Source: Mycoplasma sp. CSL7475-4 | GTDB lineage: Bacteria > Bacillota_I > Bacilli_A > Mycoplasmatales > Metamycoplasmataceae | NCBI RefSeq assembly: GCF_024834065.1 | Contig: NZ_JANUYA010000001.1 | Span: 1-64,000, forward strand | Direction of reading: 5' to 3' | Length of the DNA: 64,000 nucleotides | Part shown: positions 10,563 through 22,005 of the stretch, piece by piece | How positions within the stretch are numbered: the stretch's first letter is position 1 | How the letters are laid out: the number at the start of each line of letters is the position of its first letter | The notes under the pieces: model-generated | Databases searched by the model: none | The model's input: the letters and a program-made list of their open reading frames with translations, nothing else | What the model was told of the DNA's origin: nothing | Translations under genes and position numbers: made by a program

Positions 10563-11787
10563 TATTATTTTTCATATTGATTTTGATTCATATTTTGCCA
10601 GTGCACATCGAGTGCTCAATCCACAATACGAAAATAAACCAATCGCAATTGGAGATAATAAAAAAAGATCTATTGCTTGTTCCGTTAGTTATGAATTAAA
10701 AAATAAAGGTGTAAAAGCCGGCTGACCTAATTACAAAATTTTAGAGATCGAACCGCGCACAATTTTTATTAAACCAGACTTTAATTTGTACGTTAAATTA
10801 TCAACAAAAATTTTTGATTTTTTAGTTGAAAAATACACAAAGAAAATTGAAGTTTATTCGATCGATGAGTGCTGAATGGATGTTAGTGATATTGTTGACG
10901 AAAACAACGCAGTGCAATTAGCTTTACAGATTCAAAAACAAATAAAGCAAAAATTTAGAATACCTGTGTCAATTGGTATTTCTTACAATAAATTTATTGC
11001 TAAATTGTCTACTAATCTTGCGAAACCATATGGTGTGAGACAGACAAAAATCACTGATCTTAAAGATTGCATATGGCCTTTAAAAATTGAAGAATATTTT
11101 GGAATTGGCAAGTCAACTTCTGTTAAATTGAAAAATATCGGAATTGACACGATTGGTAAATTAGCGGCAAGAGACAAATACGATACTGATTTGCATGAAA
11201 TATTCAAATCTCAAACATCTGTTTTTATTAATGAAGCAAGAGGAAACGGAAAGTCGGGTTTAAATTACGATCATAACGATCTAAAATCCATCGGAAATGA
11301 ATTAACTTTTCTCTCGGTTGACTTAGACGATAGAACAGAATTGTTAAAAATACTTTATCAACTATCCTTAAAGGTTTCAAATAGAGCAATCAATCGTAAT
11401 ATGTTAGGTTATTCAGTTACTGTTTCTTTAAGAAGTGTTGAAAAAACATGAAAACGAAAACAATTAACGCTTAATCAACCAATAAATAACGCTGAAGAAA
11501 TATACAAAAATGGTGTTATTTTATTCAATCAACTTTTCAAAGAAGAAATGATAAGGGGAATAGGAATAAAAATTTCACAACTGGTTAATGAATTCGATAT
11601 AGCCAAACAGCAAACTATTTTTGATGATGAAAAAGTTGAAAACAATAATCAATTGAAAATCTTGGTTGATAACTTAAACAAAAAAATTAAAAGAAAAGTT
11701 TTAAAGACTGGTTTTGAATTTGAAAAAGATAAAATCAAAGAAAACATACAAAATCGTTATTTAAAAAGCGATAGAGAGGAAAAATAA
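10555..11787 (+). CDS. dinB: Y-family DNA polymerase (DinB/Pol IV-like)
   Basis: The 410-residue translesion polymerase has catalytic carboxylates in HIDFDSYFAS (residues 7-16) and YSIDECW (SIDE at about 102-105). A GIGISYNKFIAKLSTNLAKPYG-like palm/fingers segment and a GIGKST helix-hairpin-helix (about 182) follow. There are several TGA=Trp codons but also a normal TGG. It overlaps the iscU stop by eight bases (ATG 10555, TAA 10560), implying translational coupling. The last ~80 residues are Lys-rich and likely form the little finger end and tail. Confidence 0.92.
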
Positions 11788-11788
11788 T

Positions 11789-12886
11789 ATGAAAATAGGT
11801 TTATATGGCGGTAGTTTTAACCCAATTCACAACGGACATATGAAGATTGCAAAATTTGCTTATCAAGAGTTGAATTTAGACAAATTAATTTTTATTCCCG
11901 CCTCAACTAATCCATTCAAGAAAAAACAAAAAAATGCACCGGATAATGACCGTGTAAAAATGATTGAGTTGGCTATTGAAGATGCTAACGAAAATTTTGA
12001 AGTTAGTTTATTTGAAATCAAAAAAGGTGGTTTAAGTTATACTTACGAAACAATAAGATATTTTGCCAATAAATACCCACAAGATCAACTATATTTTATT
12101 ATTGGCTCTGACTCATTACCAGCCTTACATAAATGAGAATTTATTGAAGAAATTACTCAAACAGCTCAATTTGTTGTGTTTAAAAGAGATAAAAATATTG
12201 ATAAAAATAATATTAAAAAATTCAACATTTTGCAATTGAATAATCCAATTTACGAAGAATCATCAACAAAAATACGCCGTGGCGTTTTAGATTACACAGA
12301 CGAAAAAGTTAACTCGTATATCGGTGAAAACAAATTATATGCCAGTGAAATAGTGCACTCAACCTTGAGTGCTAAAAGAGCAAAACATTCATTGGCTGCT
12401 GCTGAATTTTGTGCAAAATTAGCTAAAGCAAACGGCATAGGCTATAACAAAGGTTATTATGCTGGACTATTCCACGATATTTGCAAAGAAATAGACGAAA
12501 ATAGTTCGCGCGAATTTATTGCTTCATTTGGTTATGATGGGTTCGACAAAGAAAAATTCCCATGGCATAAATTACACCAAGTTGCTGGTGCTCTATGGGT
12601 AGAACATGTTTACAAAATAAACGACAAAGATATCGTTAATGCTATTGCATGTCATACAACGTTAAAATTAGGCGAATTAACCAAGATGGATAAAATTCTC
12701 TTTATTGCTGATAAAATTTGCGATGGCCGTGCTTTTACCGGTGTTCAAAAATTACGCAAATTAGCTTTAGAAAATCTTGAAGAAGGTTTTAAAGAAGTTG
12801 TGCGTGTAAACTATCAATACAATATTGATAAAGGTGTTAAATTTACTGATGAAGCATTGAAAATATACGAAAAATATTTGAATTAG
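11789..12886 (+). CDS. nadD: NadD-YqeK fusion: nicotinate-nucleotide adenylyltransferase plus HD hydrolase
   Basis: The 365-residue protein has two domains. Residues 1 to ~185 are a NadD nucleotidyltransferase with GGSFNPIHNGH at 7-17 and the SSTKIR motif near 170, making deamido-NAD from NaMN and ATP. Residues ~190-365 are a YqeK-type HD domain: KRAKHS, FHDICKE (about 228), an HQ segment, CHTT and ADKICD. YqeK proteins hydrolyse Ap4A-type dinucleotides. The fusion is common in mycoplasmas. It starts two bases after the dinB stop with a GAGAGGA ribosome site. Confidence 0.92.
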
Positions 12887-12894
12887 GAAAGATT

Positions 12895-13632
12895 ATGGAC
12901 AAAGAAAAGTTACAAAAAGTTATAGCACATACAGGTTTAATTAGCCGTCGTGAAGCGGAAAAATTAATCGCACAAGGTAAAGTCTCAGTCAATGGTGTTA
13001 TCGCCAAAATAGGCGATAGAGTTTTAACGACCGACGAGATAAAAATCAACAATAAACAATTAGCAATCGTGAACGATAAAATTGTTTATTATGTTTTAAA
13101 TAAACCTAAAAAAACAGTTTCAAGTGCTAAAGATCAATTCAATAGACAAAGTGTAGTCGATTTAGTTCCCGACACTTATCGTGTTGTGCCGGTAGGTAGA
13201 TTAGATTACAACACCACAGGAACAATCATATTAACAAATGATTTCGAAATGGTCAATAAACTTACTCATCCTAAATACGAAATTCCAAGAACTTATCGTG
13301 CAAGAATCAATGAACCTTTAACATATAAAGAATTTATGACCCTAAACGAAGGTGTGATGATTAATGGCAAAATTTCAAGCCAAATTGTTGATCAAGTCGA
13401 AAACAAAAGTTATATGGTAACTTTACACGTCGGCTCATATCATCACGTTAAAAAATTGTTTGAAGCCGTTAACAAAAAAGTTATTAATTTAAAAAGAGTT
13501 TCATACGCTAATATAAATGTTGATAAAATGCCTGAAGGAACTTATCGTAACTTAACAAACAAAGAAATCAAGGATTTAAAAAATCTAATTAGATTGCAAG
13601 AAGAAAAAATAACAAAAAATAGCGAAAATTAA
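12895..13632 (+). CDS. rluB: rRNA pseudouridine synthase (RluB/RsuA family)
   Basis: The 245-residue protein has an S4 RNA-binding domain (about 1-60: KVIAHTGLISRREAEKLI, KVSVNG) and a RsuA-type catalytic domain with the catalytic Asp in VGRLDYNTTG (about 100-109). It isomerises a uridine in rRNA; the exact site (16S or 23S) is not certain from sequence. It is the last gene of the csd operon. Its stop is inside a terminator stem shared with the convergent DHH gene. Confidence 0.9.
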   Translation: MDKEKLQKVIAHTGLISRREAEKLIAQGKVSVNGVIAKIGDRVLTTDEIKINNKQLAIVNDKIVYYVLNKPKKTVSSAKDQFNRQSVVDLVPDTYRVVPVGRLDYNTTGTIILTNDFEMVNKLTHPKYEIPRTYRARINEPLTYKEFMTLNEGVMINGKISSQIVDQVENKSYMVTLHVGSYHHVKKLFEAVNKKVINLKRVSYANINVDKMPEGTYRNLTNKEIKDLKNLIRLQEEKITKNSEN

Positions 13633-13647
13633 TCGCTATTTTTTGTT
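13611..13647. terminator. Bidirectional terminator holding both stop codons
   Basis: A 15-bp stem (13611-13625 with 13633-13647) has a seven-base loop, with A-rich left and T-rich right arms. The rluB TAA (13630-13632) is in the loop, and the TAG of the convergent DHH gene (13636-13638) lies in the right arm. Confidence 0.85.
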
Positions 13648-14559
13648 AATTGTGGCAATTATTTCTGTAACTTTATCTAACGAATCAATATTGAAGCCTG
13701 AAGAATGGTAATGACCTCCACCGCCATATAAATTCGCTATTTTTGAGACATCAAAATACGAGTTAGAACGAATTGAACAGCGATAATTATTGTATTTATC
13801 TTTTAAAATTACTAACGAGACTTCTGTATTAGAAATATCTAAAAATGAATTTACTAATGGCCGCACAATATCATTTGAGATAACATCTTGCGAAATTACA
13901 TAAGAAACTAGACCATCAATCTTCATAGTTTTTAACGTGTTAAATATAGCTTGTTTTTCGTCTGTATTTAACCTGATTTTTTGCAATACTTCCTTATAAT
14001 CCAAGCCGTTTTTCAGTAAAAAACTCATCGTGTCAAATGTAGTATTAGTGATGTTTCTCTGAGTAAAATTGTTGGTATCAGTAATTATTGCGACCGCTAA
14101 TCCTTGCATTGCTTTTTGGTTAATTTTTAAACCTAACGCCATAACCATTTGTGTCAATAATTGGCCTGTTGCCGGTCAATAGTCACCGCCAATTCCGAAC
14201 ATAAATTCTTCTTCGACTGGGTGGTGGTCAAATTTTAGTGATTGCGAAGGTATAACTCTTTGATCAAAAACACGTTTTTTGTTTGAAGTATCCACAACAA
14301 TTTTCAATGATTTATCAAAAAAAGATTGATCAACTAGATCTAATTTGTCATCAAATAAAAATTCAAGATTACGAGGGCAATCACCGCCAGATATTCTAAC
14401 TTCTTCAGTATTTGGCGAATTAATATCAATAATTTCTTTTAATGCCACAGAGGCACCGATGGTGTCGCCATCGGGGTTTTTGTGTGTTAATAAGGTGATG
14501 AATTTAGCTTTAGATATATATTCTCAAAATTTTTTAAATTGTTCAGTTAAATTATTCAT
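13636..14559 (-). CDS. nrnA: DHH-family phosphoesterase (NrnA/MgpA-like)
   Basis: The 307-residue protein begins with THKNPDGDTIGAS (DHH motif I, about 25-37), then VDTSN, KFDHHP (DHH, about 108) and ends with the DHHA1 glycine motif GGGGHYHSSGF (about 278). Such enzymes degrade nanoRNA and/or dephosphorylate pAp; mycoplasma members have been described with both activities. The ATG is six bases after a -10 hexamer, so its mRNA is probably leaderless. It converges with rluB and is monocistronic. Confidence 0.88.
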
Positions 14560-14571
14560 GAGCTAATTATA
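14560..14571 (-). promoter_or_regulatory. -10 element directly before the DHH gene ATG
   Basis: Perfect minus-strand TATAAT (14571-14566), six bases (TAGCTC), then the ATG at 14559. A leaderless transcript is predicted. Confidence 0.5.
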
Positions 14572-14596
14572 CAAACCTAATTAATTTTTTTCGTCA

Positions 14597-14622
14597 ATAA
14601 AAAATAGAGCCCTTGCTCTATT
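14597..14622 (-). terminator. RNase J gene terminator
   Basis: An AATAGAGC/GCTCTATT stem (14603-14610 with 14615-14622) has a CCTT loop and a minus-strand T-run. The TAG stop of the gene (14618-14620) is inside the stem. Confidence 0.85.
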
Positions 14623-16450
14623 CGATATCTTCTTCATCATCGTGGATGTCATCGTCTAATTCTGATTTATCACCAAACATTTCTGAACGAATATTTTTCA
14701 AAATTGATTTTGTTTTATCGTTAGATTTAGATTTTTTCTCAAATGAAATTTCAGAATTTTTCAATACTTCATCATCTGCATCGTCAGTGTATAAGATAGT
14801 TGGAATAATTATTGGTTTTCTTCTTTTTTCTTTATAAAATAAATTCTCAAGACGATCAACAATCAACTGTTTTAACTCAACAATATTGAACTCTTCAGTA
14901 TTTTTTATGTAATATAGAGCGGCACCGTGTGCAACACGCTTAGCTTCTGTAACTAAAGGTAGTGATGTTTTAACGTAAAATGCCCCACGTGAAATCAATG
15001 AAGGTCGACCAATAATATTTTTATTTTTACGATCAATAACTAAACAAATATTGACAAAACCACTTTCGGCAAGTTGTTGTCTTTCTTTAATAACATTCGC
15101 ATTTAAGTTTAAAACATTATGTCCATCAATATAAATTGGACCATAATCTATTTTTTCATCCGTTTCACTCACAACACCTTTAATAATGTTGTACACACGA
15201 CCTTTTTCAGGAATAAAAACATTATCTGGATTTACACCATTACGCACTGCACTTTGACCGTGAACTATACTCATACGATATTCACCGTGGTAAGGAATAA
15301 AGTATTTCGGTTTTGTTAATTGGAATATTTTATCATGTTCGTGTTTGTAAGCGTGTCCTGATGTATGTAAGTAGCCATCAACACCGTTTTCTTTTATGTC
15401 GGCACCTAATTTTGCTAAACGATTGACAAGAAGCTCAATAACCATGTGATTGCCAGGAATTGGGCTTGATGAGAAAATAATTAAATCACCTTTTTCAATT
15501 TTAACGCTTTGATGTTTACCATGTGACATTCTGGCTAAAGCAGCCAATTGCTCACCTTGACTACCAGTAGTCAAAATAACTAAATCTTTGTCTGGAACGT
15601 TTGAAACTTGTTTTTTATCAACTAAAACATTGTTGTCAACATTAATATAGCCTAGTTTACGACCTATTTTAACCCCGTTAACCATTGATCTACCAAATGT
15701 GGCGACTTTTTTACCTAATTTTGCAACAAGTTCAATAATAGCTTTAACACGAGTTAAGTTCGACGCAAAAGCAGTAATAATTATTTTACGGGTTGCTTGA
15801 CGCATGTATTTTTCAATGTCTTTTAAAATATCGTTTTCTGATGGCGAATGGAATGGACGCATAGCGTTTGTTGAATCTGATAGTAAAACAGTTAAGCCTT
15901 CTTTACCAATTTGATCTAAACGAGCAAAATCAGTATAACTTTCTCCGATTGGATTGTAATCAAATCTAAAGTCACCAGTACACATTATTGACCCGTTTGG
16001 TGTATTGATTCTAATTCCAAAAGCATCGGGAATTGAGTGTTGTGCTGATCAAAAATCAACTGAACATTTGCCAAATCTGTGGACTGCTGATTTTTCAATT
16101 TCAACAAATTCTATATCACCTGGAACTTTGTGTTCTTCAAATTTAAGTTTTAGGTACTGAATTGCAATTCTTGGAGCAAATATTTTTTTCAATGGAACTT
16201 GTTTAACTAAATAAACTACACCCCCGATGTGATCTTCGTGTCCGTGAGTGATAAATAGGCCTTTGATTTTGTGTTTATTTTTGGCTAAATACGAATAATC
16301 AGGAATAATACCTTTGATACCTGTTTGGGCTGTATCTGCAAATTTTATACCCGCATCAACAATAAAAATATTGTCATCGTATTCAACAAATAGCGATGAT
16401 TTACCAATTTCTTGGACGCCACCAATGGCTACTAGTCTTGTAGGTTTCAT
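14618..16450 (-). CDS. rnjA: Ribonuclease J
   Basis: The 610-residue metallo-beta-lactamase/beta-CASP nuclease does 5'-3' exonuclease and endonuclease work in mRNA decay and rRNA maturation. The metal motif THGHEDHIGG is intact at about 70-79, as in RNase J1 rather than the degenerate J2 motif. TGDFRFDYNP and later TSGHAYKHE (beta-CASP motif C region) are also present. It is somewhat longer than typical (about 555 residues); the extra part is an acidic C-terminal tail (DDDIHDDEEDIE). One TGA=Trp lies near residue 134. A GGGGGAG ribosome site precedes the ATG, and a TATAAT at 16500-16495 is the likely -10. Confidence 0.93.
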
Positions 16451-16494
16451 TCTCCCCCTGTCTATAAATATTATTAATAATAAGAAAATTTATA

Positions 16495-16500
16495 ATTATA
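16495..16500 (-). promoter_or_regulatory. -10 element of the RNase J gene
   Basis: Minus-strand TATAAT lies 45 bases before the ATG. Unlike several neighbours, this gene has a normal leader with a strong ribosome site. Confidence 0.4.
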
Positions 16501-16556
16501 GTAATAACTAATGTTATACCACAAAAATCAATAAAGCAAAAAGGCAAATAAAAAAA

Positions 16557-16646
16557 TGGCCGGTAGTAAGGGATTTGAACCCTTGAGCGATTTGCATCGC
16601 TATTTGTTTTCGAGACAAACCTCTTCAGCCACTCGAGCAACTACCG
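16557..16646 (-). tRNA. tRNA-Ser (anticodon CGA)
   Basis: The 90-nt type II tRNA has acceptor CGGTAGT pairing with ACTACCG, anticodon loop CTCGAAA, a long variable arm (TAGCGATGCAAATCGCT), T-loop GGTTCAAATCC, discriminator G and an encoded CCA. Confidence 0.93.
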
Positions 16647-16712
16647 ATTAATTTATCAATAAATTGATAGATGTGATTCAATAAAAGAATTACCACTTAA
16701 TTTAATATACAT

Positions 16713-16718
16713 TATAAT
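16713..16718 (+). promoter_or_regulatory. -10 element of the lgt-trxB operon
   Basis: TATAAT lies about 50 bases before the lgt ATG, upstream of a strong AAAGGAGG ribosome site (16758-16765). Confidence 0.45.
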
Positions 16719-16769
16719 TAAAAAAGTTAAATAATTATAATAATTTAGAAAATAAATAAAGGAGGTTAA

Positions 16770-17741
16770 ATGAATACTAATAATAAATACGATATAGTTG
16801 CCGGTATTCCTGCCAACTCTGGTTCAGTATTATTCACTATTGGATCATTCCCAATTCGTACATATTCAATCACAATGATGTTAGGTATGTTAGCCGCAAT
16901 TTTGACAATTACTTTTTTCTGAAAAAGAGAAAAATATAAATGAGATATTCTATACACATTGATTGTTATTGTAATTCCCACCTCAATCATTGGTGCTCGT
17001 TTATGAGACTTAGTTGAAGTAGGTCTTTATGATCCTAGTTTCAAGTGAGCAGACTGGTACAAAATTTGAGAAGGGGGATTAAGTATTCAAGGGGGTGTTG
17101 TATTGAGTGCCGCCTGCGGAATGCTTTATGTCTACCACCGTCGTCATGAGGTTGATTTTAGAAAGGTTATTGACTTTATTATCCCAACAATATTGATTGG
17201 TCAAGTGATCGGACGTTGAGGAAACTATGCAAACCACGAATTATATGGAAAAGTTGACTGAGACGGGTCTTCTGTGTTGATTTTTGGTAAAACCTTCGCA
17301 CAAAACATGTTTATTTCCGATGCATACAGCGCTTCGTTAAACCAACCAGGACTATTCAGATATCCACTATTCTTATATGAAGGTTTAGCAAACCTTGCGG
17401 GATATTTAGTATTAGTATGAATAATCAATTTATTCGGTTTGGCAAAACCAGGTTCAACATCAGGGTTATATTTCGTATGATACGGTTTAGTAAGATTGGC
17501 TCTTGAACCATTGCGTGAAAACGCATACCAAATTTATACAGTAGCTTCATTAGTCTTTATCGCAATCGGAACAATAATGTTTATCTACTTTATGTTCTTC
17601 AATTCGGTGCACTACGCAAAAATTAAAGACAAATATAGATTTAAATACGTTTATGCGCATCCACAAAGCTACTTAGAACATGTAAACAAAACAAGATTGT
17701 TTGATAGAAAAAAACCATTATATACAATATTAAGGGGGTAA
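16770..17741 (+). CDS. lgt: Prolipoprotein diacylglyceryl transferase
   Basis: The 323-residue polytopic membrane enzyme transfers diacylglycerol from phosphatidylglycerol to lipobox cysteines. It shows the Lgt landmarks GARLWD, GGLSIQGGVV and the signature IGRWGNYANHELYG (about 147-159), with many TGA=Trp codons and one TGG. A perfect ribosome site precedes ATG 16770. Its substrates in this window include the two S41 proteins, MIP and the 852-residue lipoprotein. trxB starts one base after its stop. Confidence 0.95.
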
Positions 17742-17742
17742 A

Positions 17743-18666
17743 ATGGATTACGATGTAATTATCATTGGTACAGGTCCAGCTGGTTCAAATGCTGCACTAT
17801 ACGCAGCTAGAGGCGGCCTTAAAACACTGATTATCGAAAAAGAAAACACTGGTGGCAAAATTGTCACAAGTGCCACAGTAGAAAATTGATTAGGTATTCC
17901 AACAATTTCGGGCTATGATTTGGGTGAAAAAATGGTAAACCACGCCAAAGAAAACGGGGCCAAATTAATGATAGGTGAAGTTGTTAAAATAAACTCGTTA
18001 TCTGACTTCGAAAAAGAAGTTGTCTTGAAAAATGGCAATGTAATTACTGCAAAATCAATAATTATTGCAACAGGTTTGAAACACCGTGAACCAACATTTA
18101 TCAAAAACTATGACAAATTCAGAAATAATGGCGTTCACTTTTGTACAACTTGCGATGCACCGTTATATCGCAATAAAAATGTTGTTATTTTAGGGGGCGG
18201 AAATTCCGCTGTTGAAGAAGCTATTTTCGCCGCAAGATTCGTTAATCATGTGGATATGATTGTTTTGAACGAAATTACTGCTGATAAGGTATTAGTTGAT
18301 GCATTGCAACAAACCAAAAATATTACAGTTTATACTAAATCGCAAATACTAGAATTGAATGGCGATGAAAACGGAATTAATGAAATTGTGGTTCAAAACA
18401 ATGAAACAAATGAAATCAAAAAATTTGATTCATTGGCCCTATTCTCATTGATTGGATTTGTCCCAGATGACTCAATTCACAAACACCTTAATTTGACTGA
18501 TGAAAAAGGTTTTATAAAAGTCAATGAAGACATGGAAACCGCAGTAAAAAATATTTATGCTGCCGGTGATATCATTGTTAAAAAAGTTAGACAACTAATT
18601 ACAGCAGCAGCTGATGGTTGCATTGCTGCTAAAACATTAATCGACAAATTAAATTTAAATAAATAG
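17743..18666 (+). CDS. trxB: Thioredoxin reductase
   Basis: The 307-residue FAD/NADPH flavoenzyme reduces thioredoxin. The FAD-binding GTGPAGSNA is at 8-16, the redox CTTCDAP at about 135-141, the NADPH-binding GGGNSAVEEA at about 151 and the C-terminal FAD motif YAAGDI at about 276. TGA=Trp occurs once. It follows lgt with one base between genes; lgt-trxB pairing is common in mycoplasmas. Confidence 0.95.
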
Positions 18667-18708
18667 AGCAAAATTGGTAAAATTTATTTTTAAAAAATCA
18701 TTTTTAGG

Positions 18709-18714
18709 TATAAT
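18709..18714 (+). promoter_or_regulatory. -10 element of rpmB
   Basis: TATAAT lies 48 bases before the rpmB ATG, with an AAAGGAG ribosome site at about 18751-18757. Confidence 0.5.
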
Positions 18715-18761
18715 ACAAATACTTTTTATAAGATAATTAATTATTAAATGAAAGGAGCAAA

Positions 18762-18956
18762 ATGGCTAGAGTAGATCAATTAACAGGAAAGCGTGCTCAA
18801 ACAGGAAATAAACGTTCACACGCTATGAATGCATCTAAAAGAAAATTTAACTTAAATTTACAAAAAGTTAAAGTATACGTTGATGGCAAAAAAGTTACTT
18901 TAAGAGTTACAGCTAAAACTGCTAAAACACTTAGAAGAAACGCAGCTAGTGTTTAA
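18762..18956 (+). CDS. rpmB: 50S ribosomal protein L28
   Basis: The 64-residue basic protein has the family pattern [22 protein letters not shown], then [20 protein letters not shown]. Normal length, strong ribosome site, monocistronic with a terminator downstream. Confidence 0.97.
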   Translation: MARVDQLTGKRAQTGNKRSHAMNASKRKFNLNLQKVKVYVDGKKVTLRVTAKTAKTLRRNAASV

Positions 18957-18975
18957 TTTCTTTCATTATGTATGT

Positions 18976-19008
18976 TTAAACTCAGCAATAATCATGTTGA
19001 GTTTTTTT
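18976..19008 (+). terminator. rpmB terminator
   Basis: AAACTCA (18978-18984) and TGAGTTT (18998-19004) form a stem with a 13-base loop, followed by a T-run. Confidence 0.65.
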
Positions 19009-19044
19009 ATTTATATTTTTGTGTAACTATACCAACAAATATTG

Positions 19045-19072
19045 AAAAACACTCGCATAAACGAGTGTTTTT
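19045..19072. terminator. Terminator at the end of the ATPase operon
   Basis: An 11-bp stem AAAAACACTCG/CGAGTGTTTTT (19045-19055 with 19062-19072) has a six-base loop. It lies nine bases after the beta-like gene stop and is symmetric enough to work in both directions. Confidence 0.85.
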
Positions 19073-19080
19073 AAGTATTA

Positions 19081-20457
19081 TTAAAGACCTAATTCTTTAT
19101 CTGTCGGTATTTTTAAAGCTGAACCCACATATGAGAAAATTTCAGGACTTTGTTTTAAATATTCACCATTAAGTATTTTTTGAACACTTTTTACGGTGTC
19201 TTTCAATTTAACAAATTCACCTTTTGACTTAGTAAAATGTTCAGTCATAAAGAAGTTTTGAGTAAAGAAGTTTTCAAGTTGCAATGCTTTTTTAACAATG
19301 ATTTTATTTTCGTCATCTAATTCATCAAAACCTAGTATCAAGATAACATCTTCAAGGTCTTTATACGCTTTTAAAATTCTTTTTGTTTCAATGATTGCGT
19401 CAAAGTGCTCTTTACCAATAATTGTTTCATTGACTGAGTTTGATTGACTTGCTAATGGGTCAAACGCTGGGAAAATATTTTTTGCCGTTTGTGCTCTTGA
19501 TAAAACCAAATTACCATCAAGGTGGTTGAAAACAGCTACGGCTGATGGATCTGATAAATCATCCATTGGTAAAAACATTGTTTGGAATGAAGTTATTGCC
19601 CCGTTTGCATTTTTAAACATACGGTGTTCAATGTTGGCAACATCACTTTCCAATGTAGATTGATATCCACCAACAGAAGGTTTTTTACCTAGAGACGAGC
19701 TAACTTCGTTTTCGGCTTGAACAAAACGATAAATATTGTCAATAAACAATAATACGTCTTCTTTTTCTTTATCTCTTAAATATTCAGCGGCTGTGATTCC
19801 AATAGGAACAATTGACATTCTAGCCCCTGGAGATTCGTTCATTTTTGAAACAAACATGATTGAATTTTTCAACAAATTAGACTCTTTTAATTCGTTATAT
19901 AATTCAATACCTTCACGTGAACGCTCCCCTGAACCAATAAAAATATTGCTCGTTTGTTTACTTGCATTATTAACGTTAAAAATTATCTCTTTCATTAACA
20001 CGGTTTTACCAACACCGGCACCACCGAAAATGCCCATTTTGTAACCTTTAATAATTGGGATAAAGAAATCGATTGCTTTAATTCCGGTTTCAATTAGTTC
20101 AATTTTAGTATCAATGAATTTATCTCTATTGATTGTTGAATTCATTTCTACATAATCAGGCTGTTCTATTTGTGGTAAAAGAGGATAGCCGGTGAAACTG
20201 TAAATATTATTTTTTGATTTTTTACCCACTGGTACCATAAAGCTTTTTTGAGTATTGAATACTTCATCAGACATCGAGATTGGTTGATATGTATAAATAA
20301 CAATAGCTCTGACAGTTGTATCGCTTAAAATTCTTTTTACCAATAAGTAAGTTTTACCTTCGTGTAAAGTTAGCAAAGTATTAACTTTAGGTAATTCTCC
20401 ACCTTCGAATTGAATTTCAATAACATCTGAGTTAAATTTAATAATTTTTCCAGTCAT
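19081..20457 (-). CDS. F1-like ATPase, beta-like catalytic subunit
   Basis: The 458-residue homologue of ATP synthase beta keeps the catalytic parts: P-loop FGGAGVGKT (about 144-152), GSGERSREG with the catalytic Glu (about 175), LLFIDNIYRF and a DELDDEN that matches the beta DELSEED lever. It is diverged elsewhere and has an unusual N-terminus. With the alpha-like gene and five partners it forms the extra F1-like cluster known from mycoplasmas (the Type 3, MIB-MIP-linked kind). It is the last gene of the operon. Its ATG overlaps the alpha-like stop in a TAATG. Confidence 0.9.
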   Translation of the reverse strand: MTGKIIKFNSDVIEIQFEGGELPKVNTLLTLHEGKTYLLVKRILSDTTVRAIVIYTYQPISMSDEVFNTQKSFMVPVGKKSKNNIYSFTGYPLLPQIEQPDYVEMNSTINRDKFIDTKIELIETGIKAIDFFIPIIKGYKMGIFGGAGVGKTVLMKEIIFNVNNASKQTSNIFIGSGERSREGIELYNELKESNLLKNSIMFVSKMNESPGARMSIVPIGITAAEYLRDKEKEDVLLFIDNIYRFVQAENEVSSSLGKKPSVGGYQSTLESDVANIEHRMFKNANGAITSFQTMFLPMDDLSDPSAVAVFNHLDGNLVLSRAQTAKNIFPAFDPLASQSNSVNETIIGKEHFDAIIETKRILKAYKDLEDVILILGFDELDDENKIIVKKALQLENFFTQNFFMTEHFTKSKGEFVKLKDTVKSVQKILNGEYLKQSPEIFSYVGSALKIPTDKELGL

Positions 20458-21995
20458 TATTTATCTCCTAACATTGACGCAATTGATGAAAGATACTCTT
20501 TATCAAATTCAATAAATTTATGTTCAACTTTAATGTTTCAACCTAAATTTAAGTAATCTGAATATTGTTTTAGAGCAAATGCAAAAAAGTTTTTAACAAT
20601 ATTGTCATCATATTTATTAGCACTTGAAATGATTTCGAATGTTTCTTTAGCCTCTTTATTCGTGTCAATTAATTTGTTTAGAAAACTCATTGCTTTTTGT
20701 TCGTCTCTAACACCTTTGAATAATCCTCAAGAAATTATTTTTGAAGTTAAAATAATAAATCTATTCGAGTATAGAGAATAACCTCTCTGTGTGAACATTT
20801 TTTCAATCATTTTACCTTTTGAAAGCAATAATGATGTTTCAGCATTGAACTCGTAATCTAGTGTTGCTAATTTTAAGTGACGTTTATATTTACGGTAAAT
20901 TTTACCTATCTCACCAGCAACTTTTGTTATGGTGTGGTTTTGAACACTCGAACCGGTTCTCGATACTGATAAATCAATATTGATAGCTGGTAATTTTCCG
21001 GCTGCGAATAAATCTGAACTAGTCACAACTTGACCATCTGTAATTGAAATAATATTCGATGAAGTTAATGAAGTAATGTCGCCATCAATAGTTTGTAATA
21101 TTGGCAATGCTGTAATAGTTTTACGTCCAACAAAGCTTCCCGATCTTTCCAATAATTGCGAATGAGCAAAGAATATATCACCAGGCATCGCTTCTTTACC
21201 AACTGGTGCATCTGAAAGCAAAGCCATTTCACGGAATACGTTTGCGTGTTTGGTTAAGTCATCAAAAACGATTAAAACATCATCGGTTTGTGAAATATTT
21301 TCTGCGTGTGCCATACCAACATATGGAGCTAAATATTGATCGTATGTTGATGTCGCAAAAGCATCAATAATTATTGTATTTTTCAAGGCATTATGTTTTT
21401 GTAAAGTTGAATATACACTAGCAATTGTTTCTCTTTTTTGACCAATAGCAACATAGATACATTTGACATTTTTATTAGATTGATTAATTATTGTGTTAAT
21501 AGCAATGTGTGTTTTACCGGTTTGACGATCGCCGATAATCAATTCACGTTGACCTTTCCCGATTGGTATCAATAAGTCAATTGCAGGAATACCTGTGTAA
21601 AGTTGTTCATTTAGGGTTTTTACACTCATCAAATCGTGTGCAAGATTGAATATTGGACTTGAAAATTGAGTTGGTGAAAATGAAGGTTTTGCCATCGCAG
21701 TTGGTAAGATAATGTTACCTGCTACGTCAATAACTTTTCCAAAATACGATTGTGAGGTAAAAACATTGAAGTTTGTGTCTAATAATTCAACTTCATCGCC
21801 AACTTCTAATTCGTGTTCTTCATCACTTGATAGTAAAATAGCACTTTTGCTATCAGCATTAATTAAAATAAATTTAATATGAGGTTTATTTTTAGCAATA
21901 AACATCTGTTTTTGTGAGTAATCAAATTTGCCTTGAATTTCTACCATGTAGTCAAAAATAGATGTAATTACTGGGTTTTTTGTAATTTTAGCCAT
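20457..21995 (-). CDS. F1-like ATPase, alpha-like subunit
   Basis: The 512-residue homologue of ATP synthase alpha has the alpha-type P-loop GDRQTGKT (about 155-162), VLIVFDDLTKHA (Walker B) and the arginine-finger segment SVSRTGSSVQ (about 345), which aligns with the SRVGSAAQ of true alpha. Catalysis with the beta-like partner therefore looks possible. One Trp near residue 423 is TGA, so a standard-code reading would lose the last 90 residues. An AAAGGAAA ribosome site precedes it. It is not the housekeeping atpA: the neighbours are not atpB/E/F. Confidence 0.9.
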
Positions 21996-22005
21996 GTTTT
22001 CCTTT

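Noticed and set aside
19081..21995. Interpretation as the housekeeping ATP synthase alpha and beta genes
   Set aside because: Neighbours are not atpB/E/F/H/G/C, the order and the sequence are diverged, and MIB-MIP is in the same series, so it is the extra F1-like cluster.
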